Of a stretch of 10,583 bases of DNA, positions 1 to 6,951 are shown piece after piece (positions within the stretch are counted from its first letter, which is position 1; every line of letters starts with the position of its first letter). The stretch covers positions 1-10,583 of the forward strand of contig CAYGSA010000061.1 in the NCBI GenBank assembly GCA_964352375.1, in the 5' to 3' direction. This DNA comes from UBA1672 sp964352375. GTDB taxonomy: Bacteria; Pseudomonadota; Alphaproteobacteria; Micavibrionales; Micavibrionaceae. The translations under genes and the position numbers were made by a program. The notes under the pieces are model-generated. The model saw nothing but the letters and a program-made list of their open reading frames with translations, was not told where the DNA came from and did no database searches.

Positions 1-87
1 GGCTTCCGTAGCCGCATGGCGACTAAAAATGGTCGTGCCTTACTTGCACGCCGTCGCTCTAAGGGCCGTAAAAGCCTGAGCGCATAG
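1..87 (+). CDS. rpmH: Ribosomal protein L34 (bL34), 3' end only
   Basis: The window opens inside this gene. The last 28 codons read in frame 1 and end with TAG at 85-87. The visible protein begins GFRSRMATKNGRALLARRR and continues as a short, very basic tail, which is the conserved C-terminal two-thirds of bacterial L34, a small protein of the large ribosomal subunit that binds 23S rRNA. L34 is usually about 44-46 residues, so roughly 16 residues and the promoter lie upstream of the window. rnpA starts 8 bases after the stop, the near-universal rpmH-rnpA arrangement. Identification is secure despite the truncation by the window edge. Confidence 0.95.
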   Translation, partial: GFRSRMATKNGRALLARRRSKGRKSLSA

Positions 88-95
88 ATTAAAAC

Positions 96-467
96 ATGCA
101 CACGACCAAGACAGAGCGCGCCAACGCAGAGATGCTGGTTCAGCGCTCTGATTTTTTGCGTGTGCAGGGTAAAGGCCGCAAATGGGTCTCCAAAAGCCTA
201 ACCATCCAAATCAAAGAAAATAACCTCGGCACAATCCGTACGGGCTTTACCGTCACCAAAAAGATTTTCAAATCCGCAGTAAAACGCAACCGTGTCAAAC
301 GCCGCCTCAGAGCCGTAGCCGCAGACATTCTGCTGACCCAAGCAAAAACCGGATATGATTATATTCTTGTTGGACGTGAGCGCACCTTCACCCGCAGCTA
401 CGATGAACTTAAATCCGACCTAAAATGGTGCCTCAAAAAAACTGAGCAGCTAAAGGACGGGGAATGA
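96..467 (+). CDS. rnpA: Ribonuclease P protein component
   Basis: This encodes the small basic protein subunit that binds RNase P RNA and helps it cleave 5' leaders from pre-tRNAs. It has 123 residues, within the family's usual 110-130. Visible family signatures are GFTVTKK at residues 50-56 and the RNR signature, a basic helix around residues 63-72 (K-R-N-R-V-K-R-R-L-R), which contacts the RNA. The ATG at 96 has no clear Shine-Dalgarno sequence. A second ATG at 132 (Met13) would give a start closer to the conserved SDFLRVQGKGR region, so the first 12 residues are uncertain. The gene follows rpmH by 8 bases and its stop overlaps the yidD start by 4 bases (ATGA), so translation of the two is probably coupled. 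The reading as RnpA is firm. Confidence 0.95.
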   Translation: MHTTKTERANAEMLVQRSDFLRVQGKGRKWVSKSLTIQIKENNLGTIRTGFTVTKKIFKSAVKRNRVKRRLRAVAADILLTQAKTGYDYILVGRERTFTRSYDELKSDLKWCLKKTEQLKDGE

Positions 468-727
468 AGCGCCTGTTCCAAGCCCTTATTAAAGGCTACA
501 CATTCATCATTTCACCTTTCTTGGGCAGTAATTGCCGTTATCACCCAACCTGCTCTGCCTACGCCCTTGAGGCGCTGGAACAGCACGGCACGCTCAAGGG
601 ATTAGCCCTGACAGTGCGCCGCATTTCACGATGTCACCCATGGAGCAAACACCCCTTTAAAGATCCTGTGCCAAAGCGCTTTACGTGGGGGGGTATCTTG
701 GGCTATAAACGCTCATCCGATAAATAA
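464..727 (+). CDS. yidD: Membrane protein insertion efficiency factor YidD
   Basis: This is an 87-residue protein of the YidD (DUF37) family, a small inner-membrane-associated protein thought to assist insertion of membrane proteins by the Sec/YidC route. The family core is plain: ISPFLGSNCRYHPTCSAYA spans residues 16-34 and RRISRCHPW spans 52-60, with the conserved cysteines at 24, 30 and 57. An amphipathic or hydrophobic N-terminal segment (residues 4-20) fits peripheral membrane association. The ATG overlaps the rnpA stop and is preceded by AAGGA at 453-457 with 6 bases of spacing, the best ribosome binding site in this operon. Its position between rnpA and yidC is typical and supports a role linked to YidC. 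The length is normal for the family. Confidence 0.95.
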   Translation: MKRLFQALIKGYTFIISPFLGSNCRYHPTCSAYALEALEQHGTLKGLALTVRRISRCHPWSKHPFKDPVPKRFTWGGILGYKRSSDK

Positions 728-750
728 GAAATTAAAGATACTGGCGCCCC

Positions 751-2658
751 ATGAAGCAAGATAAAGACAAAATGCACCCCGAAGACATGCGCAATCTCAT
801 TGTGTTTGCGCTTATTTCTATCGCGATTTGGTTCTTGTACGAAACATATGTTCTGGGGCCGCAGACAAAGGCGTTGAACCAAGCCAAAACAGCACGCGCA
901 GAATTGCTTCTCAAAGACCCCAAACTGTTAGAGCCTGTTGTTGCCTTGACACGGGAAGAGGCCGTCCTGAAATCAGCTGTAAAACGCATTCCCTTTACGA
1001 ACAAAGAAGTTACAGGGACAATCAACCTCAAAGGCGGTGTGATCGACGACCTCAGTCTCGTGAATTATTTTGAAACGCTTGAGGAAAAAAGAAATGTCGC
1101 CATCCTGAAACCCATACAAACAGAATTATCACGTGTTGTGAAATATGGCTGGGTCTCGCGTGATAAAAACTTAAACCTGCCCGATCTTGAAACGCAATGG
1201 CAAGTGCTGGATAATGATAACCTCCAGCCTGATCTGCCCGTGGTATTATATTGGGACAACGGCCAGGGTGTGCGCTTTGAACGTCATATTAGTCTCGATA
1301 AAGAGTACGTCTTCACAATCAAACAGCGTGTTATTAACAAAGCAGGACGCGACCTTGCAATTCATCCATACGCACTTGTCACGCAAACAGGCGTACCAGA
1401 GAGAAAAAGTTCAAATTTTGTGTCCTACGAGGGGCCAATGGGCGCGATTGGCGGCTTGATAGGGAAAAAAAGCTACAGCCAAATGGTTAAAAACCCGAAT
1501 GAAAAATTCGAAGCTTCAGAGGGCTGGGTTGGCTTTTCGGACAAATACTGGCTAACCGCAATCATGCCACAACAGGACCGCATTTCGAAATTCCGGTTTA
1601 AACTCACCCCTGATCCGATTAACAAAGCCCGCAACAAATATCAAACGGACTTCACAGGAAGTGAAATTCCCCTGATTAATGATGGCGCCATAGAGCACAC
1701 AACCTACATTTACGCAGGCGCAAAAAAAGTGCTAACGCTTGAAAAATATGAAGATAAGCTGGGCGTAAACGGCCTGAGTAACGCCGTTGATTTTGGGTGG
1801 TTCTGGTTCTTCACCTATCCGTTCTTCCTCGCACTCCATTATATCGGCTTGCTGGTCGGCAATATGGGTGTCGCAATCTTAATCCTGACTTTTATCTTGC
1901 GCTCCGCTGTATTCCCATTGACGAATATTTCTTATCGCTCCTTCGCTAAAATGAAGGTTGTCGCCCCGCAAATCACAGATATTCGTGATAAATACGGCGA
2001 TGATAAGGAAAAAATGCAAGCCGAAATCGTTGAGCTTTATCAGCGTGAGGGTGTGAACCCAATGTCTGGCTGTTTGCCCATTTTGGTGCAAATTCCGATT
2101 TTCTTCGCTTTTTATAAAATCCTGTTCACCACCATCGAAATACGCCATGCGCCTTTCTTTGGCTGGATTCAAGATCTCTCCGCCCCTGATCCAACCAGCA
2201 TCTTTAACTTGTTTGGCTTGTTACCCTACGATGTGCCTGATTTCCTAATGATCGGTATATGGCCGTGCTTGATGCTGATCGCCATGCTCGCGCAGAAAAA
2301 GCTAAACCCGCCGCCACAAGACAAGCTCCAGCGCGATATGATGAACATTTTCCCCTTCTTCATCACCTTCATCATGGCAGGATTCGCCTCCGGCCTAGTC
2401 ATGTACTGGGCCTTTAGTGCGACACTGTCCGTAATTCAACAAAGCATAATCATGAAATCTATGGGCGTACCAATCTACTTTTTTAACAAAGAGACTTACA
2501 AAAACATTGCCGAAAAGGAAAAAGAAGAGCTGGAACAGAAAAAAGCCGAGCTCATGAAAAAGAAAAAAGAAGACAAACCTGAAGCCAAAGAAGCTGAGAC
2601 TCCTATCGAAGACATTAAGCCGCCAAAGCCTAAAAAGTCTAAAAAGAAAAAGAAATAG
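751..2658 (+). CDS. yidC: Membrane protein insertase YidC (Oxa1/Alb3 family)
   Basis: This inner-membrane insertase folds and inserts membrane proteins alone or with SecYEG. It has 635 residues. An N-terminal membrane segment (about 15-33) is followed by the large periplasmic P1 domain (about 65-335, with the typical GWVGFSDKYWLTAIMP at 258-273) and then the five-segment core. In that core, ILTFILRSAVFPL contains Arg384, matching the conserved groove arginine. A charged cytoplasmic hairpin spans about 392-438, and NPMSGCLPILVQIPIFFAFYK begins at 436. Further membrane segments lie near 497-514 and 533-567. The tail from about 579 to the end is hydrophilic and ends in a run of lysines. The start is uncertain: ATG at 751 and ATG at 772 (Met8) both lack a strong ribosome binding site. 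The stop lies 2 bases before engB. Confidence 0.97.
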   Translation: MKQDKDKMHPEDMRNLIVFALISIAIWFLYETYVLGPQTKALNQAKTARAELLLKDPKLLEPVVALTREEAVLKSAVKRIPFTNKEVTGTINLKGGVIDDLSLVNYFETLEEKRNVAILKPIQTELSRVVKYGWVSRDKNLNLPDLETQWQVLDNDNLQPDLPVVLYWDNGQGVRFERHISLDKEYVFTIKQRVINKAGRDLAIHPYALVTQTGVPERKSSNFVSYEGPMGAIGGLIGKKSYSQMVKNPNEKFEASEGWVGFSDKYWLTAIMPQQDRISKFRFKLTPDPINKARNKYQTDFTGSEIPLINDGAIEHTTYIYAGAKKVLTLEKYEDKLGVNGLSNAVDFGWFWFFTYPFFLALHYIGLLVGNMGVAILILTFILRSAVFPLTNISYRSFAKMKVVAPQITDIRDKYGDDKEKMQAEIVELYQREGVNPMSGCLPILVQIPIFFAFYKILFTTIEIRHAPFFGWIQDLSAPDPTSIFNLFGLLPYDVPDFLMIGIWPCLMLIAMLAQKKLNPPPQDKLQRDMMNIFPFFITFIMAGFASGLVMYWAFSATLSVIQQSIIMKSMGVPIYFFNKETYKNIAEKEKEELEQKKAELMKKKKEDKPEAKEAETPIEDIKPPKPKKSKKKKK

Positions 2659-2660
2659 GC

Positions 2661-3296
2661 ATGATCGAAGAGGAATTCACCCAAGCCGAAATAGAGGGAG
2701 CGCGCAAGCTCTTCGACGGGCCATGCGATTTCATGCTGGGCGTTGTCGCGCTGAACGGCCTCCCCGAAGCACATCTCTCTGAGATCGCATTCGCAGGCCG
2801 CTCCAATGTTGGAAAATCATCACTGATCAACGCGCTGACAGGCCACAATACACTTGCCCGCACCTCCAACACCCCGGGCCGCACACAAGAGCTAAATTAT
2901 TTCAACCTCGGCGATGAGCTGTATATGGTCGATATGCCCGGCTACGGCTACGCCAAAGTCTCAAAAGAAAAAGTCGCCGCATGGACGGCGTTAATCTTTT
3001 CCTACCTGCGCGGCCGGCCGACACTTAAATGTGTGTTCATTCTGGTCGATTCTCGCCACGGCCTAAAAGAAAGCGACATCGACCTCATGAAAATGCTGGA
3101 TGGCGCGGCAGTCTCATACCGCATCGTCCTGACCAAAACCGACAAGGTCAAACGTGAAGAGCTTCAAAAAGTCACCGAAAAAACCAAAGCCGTGACCGCA
3201 AAACACGCTGCCGCCCACCCCGAAATCGCCTACACCAGCAGCCACAAAGGCCAAGGCCTCCCCGAACTCCGCGCCATTATCCGCAGCTACGCGTAA
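2661..3296 (+). CDS. engB: Ribosome biogenesis GTP-binding protein EngB (YihA/YsxC)
   Basis: This is a cytoplasmic TrmE-Era-EngA-EngB-family GTPase needed for late assembly of the 50S subunit. It has 211 residues, normal for the family. The G motifs are all present: G1 GRSNVGKS at 46-53, G2 with TPGRT at 71-75, G3 DMPGYG at 91-96, G4 TKTD at 158-161, and a G5-like TSS at 192-194. The N-terminal strand and the IAFAGRSNVGKS segment are typical EngB. It starts 2 bases after the yidC stop with no strong independent ribosome binding site, so translation is probably coupled to yidC. It is the last gene of this plus-strand block. In many alphaproteobacteria argB follows engB, but here the next gene is on the opposite strand. 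Confidence 0.96.
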   Translation: MIEEEFTQAEIEGARKLFDGPCDFMLGVVALNGLPEAHLSEIAFAGRSNVGKSSLINALTGHNTLARTSNTPGRTQELNYFNLGDELYMVDMPGYGYAKVSKEKVAAWTALIFSYLRGRPTLKCVFILVDSRHGLKESDIDLMKMLDGAAVSYRIVLTKTDKVKREELQKVTEKTKAVTAKHAAAHPEIAYTSSHKGQGLPELRAIIRSYA

Positions 3297-3302
3297 ATCC
3301 TA

Positions 3303-3335
3303 TTGTCACCCTCAGCACAGCGAAGGATATGACAA
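3303..3335. repeat. REP-like imperfect palindrome between convergent genes
   Basis: TTGTCA at 3303-3308 is the exact reverse complement of TGACAA at 3330-3335. Inside this, CCT (3310-3312) can pair with AGG (3324-3326), and a short GC/GC pair surrounds the centre. The form resembles the widespread intergenic motif of the GTCACCCTGAGC...GCGAAGG type seen in many proteobacterial genomes; that similarity is from memory. It lies just past the engB stop and beyond the 3' end of the opposing pilin-like gene, so it could act as a structured transcript end for both. There is no clear T tract. Only one copy is visible in the window. Confidence 0.5.
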
Positions 3336-3386
3336 AATATAAGTGACTGAACGCAGAAACGCCGCCCATGTTGAATGATGGCAGCC

Positions 3387-4058
3387 CTAACGATCCGCAA
3401 TCACGTTGTAAAAACTATAAGACGTTCCCGCCGCGTTCTGAACACACAGTGACATATACCCCTCACACGCCCCGCACGCGGAAATGGTCAGATTATTATT
3501 CGTAGACGTATCGAGCAAATAATCCTCCCCATCCCCCACAAGAGCAGGAATAGTGCTCGACCCCGTAATCTTGTTATTAATCGACGCACAGATAGCCGCG
3601 CTCAAATTATGCGCCGTCAAAATCATATCCGTACCCGTGCTGTCCGTCCATTCAACCGTGTTAAACACCCCCAGATACCACCCCGGTGTCTGCTCCGCAT
3701 TGTCCTGCGTTGTGCCAGCAGGAAGATTAGCAGGTGACAAGCCCCCTCCTTGCGGGTGATAAACCTTATGAATATGCGGTGCTGTCGCAAAGCCAGCTTC
3801 ACCGGGGCGCACAAAATCAAATTCACTCATGCTGCTCCCCGTAATGGTCATCTGATCAATGACAGACTGTACCTGCCGTGCATAACTAAGAATTTGCGTC
3901 GCATACAGCTCCACTTTCGCCTCATCCAGCGTCCCCGATTCAGAATTCCGAGATTGCCGCGAAATCGTAAAGCTCAGCGCCCCAAACAACGCAATCGCAA
4001 TCAAAACATAGAGCAGGGCGTTTCCAGAGCTTGATATATGTTCACTTTTTGTTTTCAT
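3387..4058 (-). CDS. Hypothetical protein with prepilin-like N-terminus
   Basis: I do not recognise a named family. The protein is about 223 residues from an ATG at 4058-4056; a TTG two codons upstream (4064) is a less likely start. A short polar, basic N-terminus ending in Ser-Ser-Ser-Gly is followed by the hydrophobic segment NALLYVLIAIALFGALSFT, then a polar extracytoplasmic domain. This looks like a class III (type IV pilin or pseudopilin) signal, with cleavage expected after the glycine, but the mature +5 position is Tyr rather than the usual Glu. The rest has many Ser, Thr and Asn residues and four cysteines, three of them close together near the C-terminus (CGAC then C seven residues on), so a disulfide-stabilised globular head is plausible. 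It stands alone: no pilus assembly ATPase, prepilin peptidase or secretin is adjacent. It could instead be a simple membrane-anchored periplasmic protein. Confidence 0.75.
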   Translation of the reverse strand: MKTKSEHISSSGNALLYVLIAIALFGALSFTISRQSRNSESGTLDEAKVELYATQILSYARQVQSVIDQMTITGSSMSEFDFVRPGEAGFATAPHIHKVYHPQGGGLSPANLPAGTTQDNAEQTPGWYLGVFNTVEWTDSTGTDMILTAHNLSAAICASINNKITGSSTIPALVGDGEDYLLDTSTNNNLTISACGACEGYMSLCVQNAAGTSYSFYNVIADR

Positions 4059-4080
4059 TTTCAAAATTTTCAGTTATGCT
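4052..4080 (+). promoter_or_regulatory. Candidate promoter for rmuC
   Basis: TTTTCA (4052-4057) and TATGCT (4075-4080) are separated by 17 bases and each matches 4 of 6 bases of the sigma-70 consensus. Transcription would start near 4087, giving a leader of about 27 bases before the rmuC ATG at 4114. The surrounding 55-base gap between two divergent genes is strongly AT-rich, as expected for a promoter region. The assignment rests on sequence match alone. Confidence 0.35.
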
Positions 4081-4113
4081 ATTTTCTACAAATATAGACT
4101 AGAAAGAATCCTG

Positions 4114-5487
4114 ATGATAGAGCAAGCCTTGCCCGATATTTTCCCCTTAGAAATATGGTACGCCGTTTTTGGCACCTTAGCGGGCATTTTACTAACAACG
4201 ATTATATTCTTGGTTTTACGTCAGCGCATGTCAAACGCTCTGGCCACAGCCACCTCACGCGCTACACAATTTAGCGATATGGCAATCACGCTCCAGCAAG
4301 AAACCGATGAACTTCATGACGCGTTACGCCTTGCGCGCGAAGAGTCCGTGCGTGCCGAAACCGAGAAGAAAGCCTATCAGGAACAAATCGAGCGCAACAA
4401 AGAAGAGCGCGCAAAAATGGAAGAGCTGATGATCGGAAAATTCGAAAATCTCTCTCACAAAATATTCGATGAAAAGAACGAAGCCTTCAAACGTCAATCT
4501 CAAGAAAGCCTAGGAACTTTGCTGAACCCGTTAAAAGAAAAATTGCAGCATTTCGAAAAAAAGGTAGAGGACAGCTTCGGAAATCAGGCGAAAGAACAGT
4601 TCTCCCTCAAAGAGCAAATCAAAAATATCGTTGATGTAAATGAAAAAATGCGCAGCCAAACCGAAGACCTCACCAACGCCCTTAAAGGTGATAACAAAGC
4701 ACAAGGCAATTGGGGCGAGGTCATATTAGAACGCATCTTAGAGGATTCAGGCCTGCGCAAAGATGTTGATTACTCGACACAAGGCGGCGGCATGGCACTG
4801 CGCAACGACGAAGGCAAATTGCAAAAGCCTGATGTCATCGTCAACCTACCCGAAAACAAGCATGTTATCATCGACTCCAAAGTCTCCCTCACGCATTACG
4901 AGCGGTATTTCTCCGAAACTCAAGAAGAGCAACTCACGCGACACCTCAAAGACTTCTTAGGCTCGGTCAAAAAACACATCACCGACCTAGAAGAGCGCCG
5001 CTACCAAACCACTGAAAAACTCGGCACGCCTGATTTCGTATTAATGTTCATCCCTATTGAGGCCGCCTACATCCTTGCCGTACAAGAAGATCCTGAAATT
5101 CAAAACTACGCATGGGGTAAAAAAGTCATCCTCGTCTGCCCGACAACACTCTTCGCAACTTTAAAAACGGTGGCCTCTGTGTGGCGCCTTGAACTGCAAA
5201 ACAAAAACGCTCAAGAAATCGCCCGCGAAGGCGGCCTTCTCTATGATAAAATCGAAGGCTTCGTCACCGATATGAAAAAAATTGGAACGCAGATAGGGAC
5301 AGTAACCACTACATATGACGCTGCAATGAATAAGCTGCATACAGGCCGCGGAAATATCCTCAGCAAAACCGAAAAACTGAAAGAACTCGGCGCGAAAACG
5401 TCAAAATCACTGCCCGCCGATATCCTTGACACAACTGCGCAAGATGAACAAACAGATAGGTTGGAACAATCCGATAAAGCCGCATAG
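4114..5487 (+). CDS. rmuC: DNA recombination protein RmuC homologue
   Basis: RmuC-family proteins are membrane-anchored, nuclease-fold proteins reported to limit certain recombination and inversion events; the reaction itself is not firmly established. It has 457 residues. A single N-terminal membrane anchor (about 14-35) is followed by a long charged coiled coil (about 45-190) and then the RmuC core (about 191-425). Core signatures are KGDNKAQGNWGEVILERILE from 191, KPDVIVNLPENKHVIIDSKV from 238 (carrying Asp and Lys residues placed as in a PD-(D/E)XK-type active site), FIPIEAAYILA at 312-322 and TTLFATLKTVASVWRLE from 344. The last 25 residues are polar and poorly conserved in character. 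The gene starts a plus-strand run and is separated from def by 54 bases carrying a tandem repeat. Confidence 0.93.
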   Translation: MIEQALPDIFPLEIWYAVFGTLAGILLTTIIFLVLRQRMSNALATATSRATQFSDMAITLQQETDELHDALRLAREESVRAETEKKAYQEQIERNKEERAKMEELMIGKFENLSHKIFDEKNEAFKRQSQESLGTLLNPLKEKLQHFEKKVEDSFGNQAKEQFSLKEQIKNIVDVNEKMRSQTEDLTNALKGDNKAQGNWGEVILERILEDSGLRKDVDYSTQGGGMALRNDEGKLQKPDVIVNLPENKHVIIDSKVSLTHYERYFSETQEEQLTRHLKDFLGSVKKHITDLEERRYQTTEKLGTPDFVLMFIPIEAAYILAVQEDPEIQNYAWGKKVILVCPTTLFATLKTVASVWRLELQNKNAQEIAREGGLLYDKIEGFVTDMKKIGTQIGTVTTTYDAAMNKLHTGRGNILSKTEKLKELGAKTSKSLPADILDTTAQDEQTDRLEQSDKAA

Positions 5488-5491
5488 CAGC

Positions 5492-5515
5492 ACTTGACCT
5501 AAAACTTGACCTAAA
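5492..5515 (+). repeat. Perfect 12-bp tandem repeat before def
   Basis: ACTTGACCTAAA occurs twice head to tail (5492-5503 and 5504-5515), directly between rmuC and def. Each unit contains TTGACC, a 5-of-6 match to a -35 hexamer. With the second unit, a 17-base spacer leads to TATCCG at 5529-5534, which is only a weak -10. It may be a promoter with a duplicated -35, a protein-binding direct repeat or a chance duplication. The repeat itself is certain; its role is inference. Confidence 0.6.
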
Positions 5516-5541
5516 CGTGAAAAACCAGTATCCGTGTTGGC

Positions 5542-6063
5542 ATGACAGATTACAATATTATCACAATCCCTGATCCCGTCCTAAAACAGGTCGCGCACCC
5601 CGTCGACAAAGTGGACGACGCCGTGCGCAAACAAATGGATTTGATGCTCGCCGCCATGTATGATGCACCCGGCATTGGCCTCGCCGCAAACCAGGTCAGC
5701 ATGCTCAACCGCGTTCTTGTCATGGATCTGGACTACAAAAAAGACGGACTAGGCGCAAACCCGATCTTCATGGCAAACCCTGAAATCATGTACGAATCCG
5801 AAGAAATCAGCGTCATGGAGGAGGGTTGCCTCTCTATCCCGGGCCAACATGCCGATGTCGAGCGCCCGGCAATCGTGCGCGTGAAGTATCTGGACTACAA
5901 CAACAAACCCGCCGAACTCGAAGCCGAAGGCTTACTCTCACACTGCGTCCAACACGAAATCGACCACCTAAATGGTATTTTATTCGTCGATTATCTCTCT
6001 TCTCTCAAACGCAACATGATCATCAAAAAAGTCATAAAAGCGCAAAAACAAAGCCTCCTGTAA
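5542..6063 (+). CDS. def: Peptide deformylase
   Basis: This metalloenzyme removes the formyl group from the N-terminal formyl-methionine of nascent proteins at the ribosome exit. It has 173 residues, normal for the bacterial type. All three catalytic motifs are intact: GIGLAANQ at 44-51, EGCLSIP at 94-100 and QHEIDH at 137-142. Cys96, His138 and His142 should bind the metal and Glu139 is the catalytic acid/base. The C-terminal helix (about 153-173) is Lys-rich. No Shine-Dalgarno sequence is visible before the ATG at 5542, and a weak -10-like TATCCG lies 7-12 bases upstream of it, so the message could be nearly leaderless. It is followed after 3 bases by fmt, which makes the modification that Def later removes. 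Confidence 0.97.
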   Translation: MTDYNIITIPDPVLKQVAHPVDKVDDAVRKQMDLMLAAMYDAPGIGLAANQVSMLNRVLVMDLDYKKDGLGANPIFMANPEIMYESEEISVMEEGCLSIPGQHADVERPAIVRVKYLDYNNKPAELEAEGLLSHCVQHEIDHLNGILFVDYLSSLKRNMIIKKVIKAQKQSLL

Positions 6064-6066
6064 CCC

Positions 6067-6951
6067 ATGACACAGCCCCTCAATATCATTTTCATGGGAA
6101 CGCCGGACTTCGCCGCTGTCGCGCTTCAATCCTTAATAGACAGCCCCCATAACGTCATCGCCGCTTACAGCCAGCCCCCAAGGCCAAAAGGCCGCGGGCA
6201 CAAAATACAAAAATCACCAGTACACCAACTGGCGGAAACCCATGGCATAAGCGTCTTCACACCAAAATCCCTCAAATCCGAAGAGGCGCAGCAAGAATTT
6301 GCAAGCCACAACGCCGATATAGGGATCGTCGCGGCGTATGGGCTGCTTCTTCCACAAGCTGTTCTGGACGCACCAAAACTCGGCTGCTTGAACATACACG
6401 CCTCACTGCTCCCACGCTGGCGCGGTGCATCCCCAATACAGCATGCTATTTGGAAAGGCGATAACACAACAGGCGTAACCATCATGCAGATGGATAAGGG
6501 GCTCGACACAGGGGATATGATCCTGAAAGGTGAACTGCCCATAACACATGAAACAACCGCGACAAGCCTTCACGATGATCTCGCACAAATCGGCGCAGAG
6601 CTGACACTGAAAGTGTTATCAACCCCCCCACCGAAAGCCGAAAAGCAAGATGATGCGCTCTCGACTTACGCGCCGCTCCTCAAAAAATCCGATGGGCATA
6701 TTGACTGGCGTCAAACTGCTCAAGAAATCGATCGCCAAATTCGTAGCCTAAACCCATGGCCTGGCGTGTGGGCAGAAATTCAGGGAAAACGCTTCAAAAT
6801 CCTTAAAGCTACCCCATCAGAACAATCTGAACATACGATAGAATGCGGGCAAGGCACTCATATAAAAATTATGACCCTCCAGCCTGAGGGCAAAAAACCA
6901 ATGAATTTAGCTTCTGCAATCAACGGCGGATATATCAATGCGCCGCTATAA
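6067..6951 (+). CDS. fmt: Methionyl-tRNA formyltransferase
   Basis: This enzyme transfers the formyl group of 10-formyltetrahydrofolate to Met-tRNA(fMet) for translation initiation. It has 294 residues, somewhat short against about 310-315 usual. The N-terminal domain shows FMGTPDFA at 9-16, the flexible tRNA-facing loop near KGRGHKIQKSPVHQLA (41-56) and the catalytic region LNIHASLLPRWRGASPIQ from 108. Asn109, His111 and Asp147 (in GLDTGDM) align with the E. coli triad Asn106, His108 and Asp144. The C-terminal barrel is present but compact: between FKILKA (243-248) and CGQG (260-263) the usual segment containing a PGT turn is missing, about 14 residues compared with the E. coli protein as I recall it. 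It ends with LQPEGKKPM. The gene follows def by 3 bases and overlaps truA by 14. Confidence 0.96.
   Translation: MTQPLNIIFMGTPDFAAVALQSLIDSPHNVIAAYSQPPRPKGRGHKIQKSPVHQLAETHGISVFTPKSLKSEEAQQEFASHNADIGIVAAYGLLLPQAVLDAPKLGCLNIHASLLPRWRGASPIQHAIWKGDNTTGVTIMQMDKGLDTGDMILKGELPITHETTATSLHDDLAQIGAELTLKVLSTPPPKAEKQDDALSTYAPLLKKSDGHIDWRQTAQEIDRQIRSLNPWPGVWAEIQGKRFKILKATPSEQSEHTIECGQGTHIKIMTLQPEGKKPMNLASAINGGYINAPL

Noticed and set aside
1879..2172. Minus-strand open frame inside yidC
   Set aside because: It is opposite the most conserved membrane core of yidC and has no ribosome binding site or family resemblance.
3750..4034. Plus-strand open frame of about 94 codons opposite the pilin-like gene
   Set aside because: It is very basic and Arg/Asn-rich, as expected from the antisense of a hydrophobic-helix coding region; the minus-strand frame has the coherent signal and domain layout.
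5494..5522. First TTGACC unit as the functional -35 of def
   Set aside because: At 17 bases spacing the -10 position would be GTGAAA, which does not resemble a -10 hexamer; the second unit gives a slightly better, still weak, match.
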